Below the pieces are notes generated by a model. The model did not search any database. It saw only the letters and a list, made by a program, of their open reading frames with translations, and was not told where the DNA came from. From the NCBI RefSeq assembly GCF_000003815.2, contig NC_049981.1, forward strand, positions 32,986,560 through 33,020,256: DNA of 33,697 nt. The letters are read 5' to 3'. A program made the position numbers and the translations under genes. Positions 11,501-23,347 of this stretch are shown here, piece by piece; within the stretch, counting starts at the first letter, position 1; each line of letters opens with the position of its first letter. The DNA comes from Branchiostoma floridae (lineage: Eukaryota > Chordata > Leptocardii > Amphioxiformes > Branchiostomatidae).

Positions 11501-14500
11501 GTATTACCACCGATGACGTTTGGCCACATGTGCAGAAGTAGTTGAAATCACATGACTTGCAGGACCCTATAGGAGCTTTCAATAGTTTTTTTGGCGGGAA
11601 CATCATCTCAGCCAGGCCTGACCTCAGCATCCTGGAAAGATGGAGGACACGGAGGATGTTGTCCCTGTCATTGTGCGGGTTCTAGGCAACACGGGGGCCG
11701 TGTTGTGCTCCCACCGTTCCAACATAACTCTAGATCTGTTGGGACCGACAATGGACAACATCCCGAAAGTCTTGGAGGAGCACCTCGCCCTCAAAGAGGT
11801 TGCTGGCAAAGTCGGTGTGAAGTTTTTCGAAGTGACTTTGTCGAGATTTGACGTGAAGCTGAAGTCGACTTATGCGATTCACACCCCGACGCAGCTCAAT
11901 ATGGAGCTTGGCATTCTGAAGAAAGCCAAGAGCGAACTTGTCGGTAAGTCATCACTTTTCATGTGTATTGGTTGTTTGGGCCTATTTTTTTATTGCGTGT
12001 GATCTCCTCTGATCATGATCGAATCTTGAGTCAGTACGATTTGCCTCTGTTTGTCAGTACGATTTGCCTCTGTTTTCTCTTTCCTTCTTCGGCGTGGACT
12101 GTGTAAGTGACACCATATGTGATCATATGTGGAAAGGGTAGTCACCCGATAGTGACATCGGAGATGATACACAGGACAGGCATCCCTTCCGAGTGATAAA
12201 TCGATGGTACCGGCAGAGGGCTGGGAGATAATTGTTTCAGGGACTTTCAGATTCGAGACGCCCTAAGGCCTTCTTCTGTGTTGCATGTTTTTGCATGAAG
12301 AACGGATTAATATGTTACAACTTTTTGTAATGCCATCTAAAGTTGTATAGAATTTTCTGAGCATTCTTCCTTTCCAATATCTACACTTAGTTGTTATTTT
12401 CATCCTTTGTGACACATGACAAACGTGGTGCAATTTGTCTCCTTAGTGACGGTGAAGGAGAGGAAGGTGCTACTTACCTCTGCCTCCAGTCAAATTGTGG
12501 TGAAGGTCGCTGGCTGTTGCACACAGCATCCACAAAGACAAGGTATTTCTTACGGCTCTTTATTATCGGGTTGAATGATTGTAAATTGAACTGAATGGTG
12601 ATAAATCATAGTACGTAAGCTGCCCGGTGTTGTGTTGCTAAGGTAAATGTTCAGTTGCTATGGGGGTAATTGCGTTAGGTTACCAGTCCACCCAGGGTAC
12701 ATCATGTCCCTGATGCACCCAGTTTCCCATGTTCCATGTTCCAGTGCCCAGACTTGCATCATGCGTCAATATGTCACGTGTGGGGGGATACCGTTACATG
12801 GTGAATTTGGTGACCATGACATGTATAATTTCTATATAACTTCTATATATGTTGTTCATTCTTAATAATTGTGTAATATGTACCCAATCATTCATTGTGT
12901 CCTGGAACAACCTAACATAATGTATTTCTTGTAAAAACGACAAGGCACAGTCCCTCCTATCTCCAATATATTCACATTATTAATATAAACGTAAACAAAT
13001 TATTGTAAACGTGAACAAGTGGCTGCTAATCCGAAAGAGGTGCAGGATATCTGTCAGCGGGCGGGCAAGGTCAGCGGCAACATTCAATATTTTTAAAGCG
13101 GGAAATTAACATCTGGTGAATCTTAGCTGTCAATGGATGCTTTGTAGTCGTGTAAATGTTGCTTTACAGTATAGCTTGAATGATAAGAGAAAGTTATACC
13201 CTTATTCCCTATACAGATATCAATGGGGGTTGCGGGCGGGCGGCGAACTCGTTCCACGTGCTGTTTGTTTGTTTTTATATTGAACGGGTGGTTAGGGCAC
13301 CCCCTGTTGTTCTGCTCCACTGTTTTCCCCTGAAAGGACCTTTAATAGGGACTGTGGAGAGCCAAAATCCCAACAATCTTATCAGTAATGAAATAAAAGA
13401 AATCAAATCGCCGACAGTTTTAACCACCGACAATTTCCACTAAAAACTTACTGCACAGCCGGCATGAATTGAAATCTATCAATTATATGGACACGCACTG
13501 ATCGCAACCGTCTGCTTGTCTACTCTCCAAGCAGAGGTTGAATCGCGCAGATATAGTAGAAGTTGGAAAAATTACACTCAATCTCAATAAGGTACTTGAC
13601 AAAGCCCTCTGTGAGAGCATCACGGACGCTCTTCTCGCACAGGGGCGGGGATATCCTTTTAAAATCCGTGTTAGTACTCCGCCCCCCCGAAGCATAAAAA
13701 GATCGTTAGCCAAATAGTTTTACTGCCCCGGATTAACGTGCACCCGGCACATTGGCACCCGCTGTGATCTCTCTTCACTGACAACATTGGCCGACGGCCT
13801 TCCTTCCCGGTCGATTGAAAGTGTCATAACGTAACGTTAACTTTCTACACGTTAACTTTCGTGTAATTTTTCCGACTTCTACTATATCTGCGCGATTCAA
13901 CCTCTGCCTGGAGAGTACGGCTTGTCGAAATGAAGGGCGATTGTCTTTACTTTTGTAAAGGGTTGCATTGTGGTGCGGACATCCGAGGTTTACTACGAAA
14001 AGCTTTCACCGTTGACGGCTTAAATGTACATTAATCATCATTTCTTGTACCTAGGTTTATCCAGAAGCAAGCGCGGCAGAAAGAAGACAGCAAGCGCCAT
14101 CGAGGACGAGCGTCTGCTTGATGCTGTCCGAAACGGCCGTACCCTTGTTAGAAACAAGAGGCAAGAGGACGACTTTAAGAAACTGAAAGATGGTAAATCA
14201 AATACACATAAACCGACTATTAAAGGCTGTTAGCAATGCTTTTGAATCTTGAATCTTGACTGCGCTGCATAGATTAGAACAGGAAGTATATGTGAACGGC
14301 GCTTTATACCGTCCTTTGCATGTCTTAGACATTTAAATTATTTTTAAAACTGCACTTGGCCGTTATTAAATGAAATGTTCCACCCTTGTGCTTTTTGCAG
14401 GACTGGCAGAGATGAACGCCACGGCCAACAACGAACTGTTGGCCAAATGTGGGTCATGTGGCAACCCCATGAAGCTCCCAGCGGACCGTACCTGGAAAGG

Positions 14501-17500
14501 GCGAGTCAAGTTTTTCAAGAGTAAGTCCAAACATTTTCTGGGTACAACACAACTGTAGTATCTGCATACATGGTCTATAGCTGAATCTGGGATTTGGGAA
14601 CAAGCATTTGTCAGGACCATATTAGTTCAAATCATGCAATCATTACATGGACAAAAAGAATTGGAACAATGGGTAAAACAGTATATGCGCCCACTATGGT
14701 GATACGAATATAATAACAAGACGACACTACAAGTATTATGATTCCCAAAGTCATTGTCAACATTTTTTTTTTCATTTAGTTCACTATGACAAGTGCAACA
14801 AAAGGAGACAATCCAATGAGACGAGCCGACAGCTGATCAGCGACAGCAAGAACGCCATGTCTTCCTGGTTACAGAACAAGCCATCCACGTCCACATCCGC
14901 TGAGACGGCGATGAACGAAGAATTCCCGGACGTTGACATCATCCCAGATCTCGACAGCATTCCAGAGCTTGAGTTGATGTAAGTTTGCATTTGACAAGAA
15001 GATAATTAAGAATCTCGTTCTAGGCTATTAGTATAGATTAGAAATAGAAAGTCCCAAGTAAGAATCGATCCATGTTGCATTCTGTATACTGTTAGTTGAT
15101 CAAGTATCATTAAGAGTTACCTATTGCTGTCTACCTCATAGATAAAAAGGAAACAATTTTATTGCAGAATCATTTATGGCATATTGTTTTAGTATATCAG
15201 ATAGAACGGAATTGTATTTTATATCAAATGTTTTAGGTATATAGAGAAAACAACCCATTATCATGTTTGTTGTTTGTAGGTGAAGAAAGTTTTTATTAGT
15301 GCAACTGGGTGGAAAAGCCCTTTGTGAAGCCGTATAATATTTATGCAGTTTGTACAGGATGTTATTTTTAATTATGAATAAATAAAAAGCCATTTCAGCT
15401 GAAGTCGTGTCTCTTCTTTTTTCCTCCATAGTGATGTTGAATATCAGGACGACATCTTCCCCAATAGCGAAAATGAAAGTGCAGTCAGACCGGAAAGGGA
15501 GACAACAGATAGTGATACGGACAGTGAGTCTGGTAGTGATAGCTGTGATATAGAAGAACAACAAGACGAATCACAGATACAGTGTGTTGTAGATATTCCA
15601 GTCTGTCTACAAAACATTGACCCGTTGGCACGTAAGCTACACGAAGCCCGTCAGGCGGGGCTTGTCCAAGAAGACCGCATATTCTATAAGTGGCTGTCGG
15701 GAAATCTGGACTACCTGCTCAGTGAAGAGCGCTTCGAGTGGGATGAAGACGTTGTCGAATTCTATAGATCAATAAAATATCACGGTGGGGAAAGAACACT
15801 CAACTTCTTGAGAGGGCCAATGCATCTCGGGCAAGGTCGTGGTGGCACAAAAGACCCGAAGTCCGCTAAAATGAACCTTGGTGGGCCCTCAAGCATTACT
15901 GTTGCCAAGAAGAACGCGGGGTACACCACCAAAAGTGGAATCCTCCATGACTTGATTCTCGCATTCCATGCGTTAGCTTGTGATCATCCCACAGACGTCA
16001 TACCCGTGATCGACAATAACACAGTCAAAGTCATCCCTGTCGTGATGCAAGGCGACGGGACATCCCTCAAACCAGCAATCCAGTTCGACCCACTCACAAA
16101 GACCAACGTAGGCCTGACCTTTCCCGTCGACTTAGAGTACGTGAGGGAAAACCAGGAACCTGACCTCAAGGTGTTAGAGGAAAAGATCGTGTCCGAGGCC
16201 CACGTAATGCTGTTATACAGCTTGGACGGGAACCTCTCCATGCCGGTAGCCGTAGACTACCTTGCGAAGAAAGGGAAGACGGGGGAGGCGATGCAGCAAA
16301 TGTTTACCAACAGGGTGAAGACAGTCCAGACCTGCCGCAGGTGTCTCCAAAGAGCACAAGTCAGAGAATTAGTTGTCGAGGACGCCCCAGACTGCGTAAG
16401 CCACTGTGACGCTTGCCTCACCAACGGCCTTGTGTGTGACGAGTGTGAAACACTTGGGCATGAATCAATCTACCCGGCAGCTAGGGCATGTTCCATGTGC
16501 ATTGAGGAGAAACAACAGTGCCAGAAGGTACTTGTCATGGCACTAAGCACAGATTGTGAAGAGGGCAACAAGAAAGCCATGAAAGGACTTGGTGAAATAG
16601 TCGATGTTGACCCTTACTTACAACTTCTTGTCCACATTCCGGACGCAGTACATGTGGGGAAGTCGTTGAAGGGTGGCTTTGCTAACTGGTTCCTGATTGT
16701 ACAAGGCGTTCGTGTCTGTCTAGCAGTTCTCTATATGCTGCGAAAGAGAGGCGACCGAGTCCTAAAAACACAACTAAGGAAATTACTGCGGGAGGATGAT
16801 GTCAGAAATCGAGACCGCATGTCCGTGGAATCGGTGAGCCGACTCACTCAGCCTGCGGTTATCCAACTACTGCGTACCACCGGGTGGGTGGTATACACGA
16901 TCGTACCGGATCTACTGAGAAATCCTGAGACCAACAGACCAGGGATGTATCCCCACATTGTTGCAGTAACCCCCGGTCCGTTCGGGTTCTACTTGGCCCT
17001 GGACTTCAACCCATTAACAACACATTCCCGCCTCATCAAAGTAAGAACACATAACCCAGCAGATGTAGTGGTCATAAAGGAGAATTTGAAAGACGCTCAT
17101 TCGCTGGCCTACATGGAAGGCATAGCCTTTGTGTGTGAAGGCACTCACGTGTGTGTTGTTGCGGTGGAAGGAAAGTTGTCCCTGAACATCTCTTCCTTGA
17201 AGAAAAAGGCGGATGTGATAGCAGAGTTGGAAAAGCGTGGTCTAAACTCTAATGGCAGCATGGCACAGTTAAAGGTTCGCCTACAGAAGCACCTAGCTGA
17301 GGTCTCGACAACATATGGGCCTGATTGTCAACACAAAAAGACAAACCTGAACTTCATCGGTGGCGGTCAGATGTCTCCACGGGCCATTTGCTGTTTAGGT
17401 ACTGACTCACTGATTGTTGGAGAAGACAGAAGCCGTACTATTTTACGTGTCCAGGTCGAGAAAGATGGAGTCGGTTTGCTTGGCCACAAGGAAACTGTAA

Positions 17501-20500
17501 CTCCGTACCCTACTTCATGTAGGAACATCGTGTCAATTTCAGGCATGGGTGACCACATTTACGCCACGTTCCGTGGAGATATGGGTGGTGTGTACAAGCA
17601 CGACGAAACATGGCATACAATTGCGCTGAACAATACCGATGCCTGTACAGAAGCCCACAGTGTCACCTGGTACGGCGTCGGGGAAACACTGGTGGCCTTC
17701 ACAGACAGCGCCAGCCACCAGGTAAAGGTCGTAAAGCAAAGCGGTGAGATACAAACACTGGCGGGCAACGGCAGGCCTGGTCTACAGGACGGTACACTGC
17801 CGTTTGCAGAATTCCACCAGCCCCGTGGTATTTGCAAAGACATGCAATGTCTTCTGGTTGCAGATTCAGCAACTGGCTGTATTCGTATGATTACAGATGT
17901 CGGCGCTGCAGCTGTCTTCCTAGAGAAGGTCGGTAGGCTGTACAGGGCCTTCGGTATGCATTGTCCACAAGAAAACGCTCCAAACCCATCGACCAACCAA
18001 GCCGTACAAGCCGTGAAAGAACTGAACACATTTTTGAAGACCTGTACAGATGACGTAAATGCCATACGAGGTAAGAACGGCGCAACAAATGGTAGAGAGG
18101 GAACAGTTTCCAGCAAGACTCAGGAAAGCGTCGAAATTTTAGAAGAGGGCCTGGAGAGGTTCCATAACAACTTGATATCATTAAACAACGCGTTTGTTCC
18201 ACACATGAAGTCTCTACTCACACTGGCAACTGAAAACGTACATGCCACCCACCACTTCAGACACCCAACCGCCACTCTGCTGGAGTATGTACAAGACTTT
18301 GGAAATACGATGAACGAAAGTCTCAAGCGAATGGCCTTCTGGAGTGTATATTACCACACACATCCAAAGTCGTATTACCCAGTTGAAACGGGAAAGATCC
18401 ACCTATCTGGACTCCCGCTAATGCGCTCCAGGAAACCAACACACATGAGAGCACCCGACACTGAAGTCATGAGGCAGTGGGCTGCTGACTTCGGCAAAGC
18501 TGTTCGGCAAAGAACAGTACGACAAGAGACCACCATGCATAAGGCTGGGACGCTGCCTCTGACTCTCTACCGACAGAAGATGCCTGACGCCCGGCCTTTG
18601 ACGGACGCGGTGATATATGCACGCAACGATGAAACTGATCCGCCCCGATCAACCCCGGATAATACACCTGAACAGGAGGACGACATGGAAACTCGGGAAG
18701 AGACAGATGCGCTGTCGGACCCAGACGTCCGTTCAGACAGTGAAGACGAAGTCGACAGTGAGAGTGACAGTGATGCGGGAGATACCGTTAGAGGAGAGGA
18801 ATCTGAAAATCACACGTGGAGATCTACATCACTGATGACAAGATCTGGACGAATGGTGGCCGCTAATCGCCGTCTACAAGGTTACTTTTTCTTTTAGACA
18901 GACGACAAAGAAATGTCATTAATCCAACACAAGACGTCCATTCAACATACGAACTTGTGACCGGATGTGACGCAAGGAAAGGTGTTTAGTAAACAATGTG
19001 TATATACTCAAATGTTTAAAACTGTGTCAAATGGGACATCAAGCTTTTTGCACACGTCGAAGTCAATGCAGCAAAAATCGAACTCGTCAAGTGCCTTCGA
19101 TATTTACAGTGAGAACTCGTTGCAAGGATTTGGGGGATAAGCGTGGACTGCTGTCGCTTGTCAGTAACCGAACAATGAACTTTCAAGGTAGCAACCAATG
19201 TGCCATGAAGGATGAATAGCCCGCGGCCGGCGCATTCTAGCCCCACGTGTTTCAAGTCAACAGGTAACATAGTAAATTTTGTATACATGGATCAGTTCAC
19301 ATATCTTCTTCACTACTTGACTATATGTGCTACATACATTTGATTCTATTCACAAGTGAGTTTGTACCGATGTGCATGTAACTGAAACAAGCTGTTTATT
19401 GCTTTGAGCGAACTGGGACAATGAATTCTTTTTTTATCCACATGTTGGAAGAGTTTCATGCGCGATAATTTGCGCGATAAGCTGCGTTGACCAACAATAC
19501 TAAAATATGGATTCATAGATGCCTTTGGCCGCGATATGAATTTTAGATGTACAAGCGTAACAACAGCAGCCAGCAAGGCGGTCTTTTATACGTCGTCCTG
19601 GTAAGGTTTGAATCTTGTTGATGGATGATGAGATACTTGAACTCCTTTTCGCGTATTCTGCTATCGGCGATTTGGAGTTTACTTTCGACATTTTGCATCA
19701 AGTATAATTATAGAACGTATTAGAAGCTTGGTAAGGTTTAAAAATGGCTTGAACACCTTTTTACTTTCCCCCAGACTTCTCCTGTAAAGGATTTCGTTCC
19801 CTTTGTCTTGATCCGCTGCTCATGCCGTCAAATTTGCGGCTCAGCCCTGTTAATTTGTGACGGTCCTTTGGTTATCAACAGAGTGTGATAATCACTTCCC
19901 CTCCCCTCCTTTCACCCATCTCCTCAAGAGGCCATAACCCCCTAACTTATATCATTTGCATCTAAGTGTAGACAAGCAGACACGGTATGGGTTTTTCTCT
20001 AGAAAGGTTGAACTATTTAGATGTTATTCGTCTGAGGAAATGTGTCAACGTTCGGTCTTGTTTCCTTTGGGGCAAACTAATAGTAGCAGTAAACAAAATG
20101 TTAGATTAGTTCTCTTTACGTTATGATTGTTATCAACAACAACAACGTTCCGGACTGAGATGGCAAGCCGACCGAGAATGGAGACCGGCGTGCAGCTTTA
20201 TTATTCTTGTTCATGGACGGCCGTATTCCTACCCTCCCCGAATGTTGAACGTGGAGGCAGTCATCATCATCCCTACTCGTAACATTCAAGACGATGCTAT
20301 TGTCACCTCCAGGCATAATAGAAGCACCAGCATTGGCCTAAAAGTTCAGAAAAAAAAGATTGGCATGATACATTTACTTCGTAATTTAGCGTAGAGCGTA
20401 ATGAAGCCTCCCGAATTCAGCGTTTTACGTAGCCGGCCCTCCGAATTTAGCGTAGAGCGTTGCCGGTACCCCCCCTTTGGGGCCCTCTTAGAAGGACCAA

Positions 20501-23296
20501 GGCTATAACCTCCTTGGAAGGACCTTAACCCTATTCAGACCGGGCTTTTTTGGTCATCCCTGGACCGGGAGGGGGAGGGGCTTTTGAGGCCCTCCACTTC
20601 TAAGTCCTATAACTCTAAAACGACGTACCGTAGGGCCACCAAATTTCTGGGACATGATGTCGACATAATATCTGACAAGTATGTAATGTTTGACGTTACG
20701 TTGACGTAAGATGACGTAATCATGACGTCATCAATTTGATTATATTGGCAAAACCCATGAAAAAAGGGTATTCACAGAAAACTTCAAGTTATGCTACAGA
20801 AATGTAACAACAAGTGCAGATAACAGAATAATAATGTTTGTTACGCCTTGCGTTGCCAATAGCAACATCGATGACGTCAATATGACGTCATAAAATGATG
20901 TCATGCACATCTAAGATACGAGTTGGGCTCCGCCATATTATATCCACCACCTTGAATTTTTAAAAATACATTTTTGGCAACAAATAATCACAAAGGGCAA
21001 TATAAATAGACTAAATTCATTCATTAAGGTGGTTTTTGATGAAAAAATACCAGGTAGATACAAATTTTAAGGGATAATTAGCTTGTCATTCTTGATCGGG
21101 TCATTCGGTCCAACATCTTGGATTTTGGGCTGATGACGTCATCAAATTAGCATAATTTATGCATATATAATTATTTAAGATATGCTAAATATTAAAAGAT
21201 TTTATTTATGTAACAAAATCGCAGTAATATAGCAAATAAATGTGAAAATACATCGTTAGAACTAAAAATAGTGATTTTTGGCAAAACTGCCTGTGAACAA
21301 ACGGTTGCCATGGCAACAAGAAAAAAATGGAAAATTAGTCAAACTTCGTAAAATTGTTTCCAACAATATTTGAGGAAAACCCACCAAATTTGGTGGCTCG
21401 AGCGTAAGCCATTCTGGCGTTATTGGACATCATAGTTAGCGCAGGCCTCAAAAGACCCCCCCCCCTCCCCACGGTCTGAATAGGGTTAAAGAGAATTAAA
21501 ACTCTCACCAGTGGATGGTCTTGGGGTCACTGGTCCATTGCCTGCAGAAGAAGAATCTAAGCATTATTCTTGTGAATAAGGTGTGAATGATACATGTAAC
21601 TACCGGATATGCTATAATAAACTACCTGACATTCCATCAACACAAGATTAGGCTACCAGAAGTACAAATCCACAGTTTGCTTGTTTGAAACTTTGTTTAT
21701 TCATCACCGCTTCCAGTATTTTTACTTACCGTGACTACAGATGGCTCGAACAATCTTGTCCTGAACCGCGATGGAATAATAGGTAGCAAGCTCAAACACA
21801 TGGCCTGGATGGTTGTTGGTGATCTGCAGGAGTTGTTCTGAGCTGAAACTTCTGCCCAGACCGATGGCGAACACGGCCACCTGGTCCGTGGCCAGAGCCT
21901 GTGCAGCCGCCACCACGGTGTCAGAGGAGCGATCATATGTTATGACTATCAGCACCTGCAAAGTAAAACGTTAACGTTACCTCTTCACCTTCTACATTGG
22001 CACGTTATGTGTGAATGTCAAAGTCGTGCGAAATTCATTGACTTTACAAACACTACTATTGCCCTATTATTTTGGTAATTTTGCTACTATTGATGTCCAA
22101 ATGCTTCATCTAGAGCTAAAATATCTGACACCCACCCTAGGAACAGGTGCAGGTCTCCAAGCAGCAGTTCGACGTGCGAAATCCATCGCAGCCCCGATGC
22201 GCCTACCGTACCCCGGAGACGGCATGGCGTTTATTGCCTGGACTGTAGATGCACGGTCAGCATAATCTCCCAGTTTGAACTCCAACCTGTATTATGAAAG
22301 GAAATGAACCTTTGAATGGTGCATAACTCGTAGCCCTTCGGTTTTAATCATCGTGATAACCGATGTCCGTTGTACAAGAGATCTGCTGAACTTTGAAATT
22401 GGGGATCAAATTAAGTCTGTTCTTAGTAGTTCAGCATGTACAAGATTGGCTGGAAAAGAGCTGTCTCCTGATTTTCCTGTTGCAACATCGGAAATCGTTA
22501 GTATACTCAAGTCCCTGTTTTCACAGCACCCAGTTGTACTCAAAGCTCTTATCTATCTTTCTATGCTGGTATATAGGCAGGTCATTGGTGATATTAACTA
22601 AGTTGATGATACAAATGTTAGGCGCATTGGCCATGAGATCTTCTGTTAAGAAAAGCTTGATATCCGTACTAGAATTTTAACTACATTTGTGCTCAATATA
22701 CGTACGAGTCCGGGTTTCCATACTGCATCACGCCGACCCTGGTATCAGTCAAACCAATTGTGAAGGCGTTGACCAAAGCAATTGCATTTCTTTTGATCCA
22801 GGAGCCAGAGTCCAAGATGAAGAATAATTCCATCCTTGACTCGCAAGTTTCAGCCACTATCAAAAGGCAGAATACATCATGTGCGTACTTATATGCAATC
22901 ATGTAAGAACGGTCCACCTATGATGTCTCCAAACCAGTAACGTATGTGCACACATTGAAAGCTGAAGAAAACGCACTATCACTACATATTTCCAAAACTG
23001 CAATCCTTTAACATACGAGAAACAGTTAACGATGAGTGCAGATACGGACCCCTTCTTACTCACCAGTCCCGGACCTTGGTGTCGGTGTTAGAGCGGAGGG
23101 CGGGCTGGTTGTGAGAGGCGGGTGTGGGGCTGGTGTCGGTGTCGGGCCGGGATCAGCTGTGTTAGGCGGGCCGGATGTTGGAGGGGATGAACAGCAGCAC
23201 TATAAAGAATGGTATGTGATGGTCATTAACATTGCATGTCTAAAGGATGGGAGAGCCAGCTTTCGATCGATCGATCATCGATCGATCGATCGATCG

Positions 23297-23347
<51 letters not shown>

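Larger units (their letters stand above)
11135..20486 (+). mobile_element. Autonomous-looking DNA transposon, 9.35 kb, 8-bp TSD, RNase H-type transposase-like gene
   Basis: The ends are AGGGCCCCAAAG (11135-11146) and its exact reverse complement (20475-20486), flanked by the perfect 8-bp duplication CTTAGAAG. Subterminal DNA on both sides carries many copies of a CGTAGAGCGTAAT motif. Inside, on the plus strand, is a six-exon gene for a 1440-residue protein with no visible stop or frameshift. The element is inserted in intron 8 of gene A, antisense to it. An 8-bp duplication is typical of P, hAT and Zisupton/KDZ-type elements; the core motifs fit P/THAP9 best. Its intact state suggests recent activity. 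A MITE is nested at 13521-13918. Confidence 0.8.

Noticed and set aside
13521-13918. 57-bp inverted repeat as a CRISPR-like or RNA hairpin locus
   Set aside because: Only two arms, no spacers, eukaryotic context; a MITE explains it better.
17559-18116. Minus-strand frame of 185 residues within the transposase-like gene
   Set aside because: Shadow of the long plus-strand coding exon; no splice or domain support.
20116-20316. Minus-strand frame with [19 protein letters not shown] that could be another gene A exon
   Set aside because: It lies inside the transposon, its only usable acceptor gives phase 0 where phase 1 is needed, and there is no domain similarity.
23036-23344. Plus-strand Gly/Val-rich frame running into an (Arg-Glu)n tract
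   Set aside because: It is antisense to the Pro/Thr stalk exon, and the dipeptide run is only the (GA)n microsatellite.
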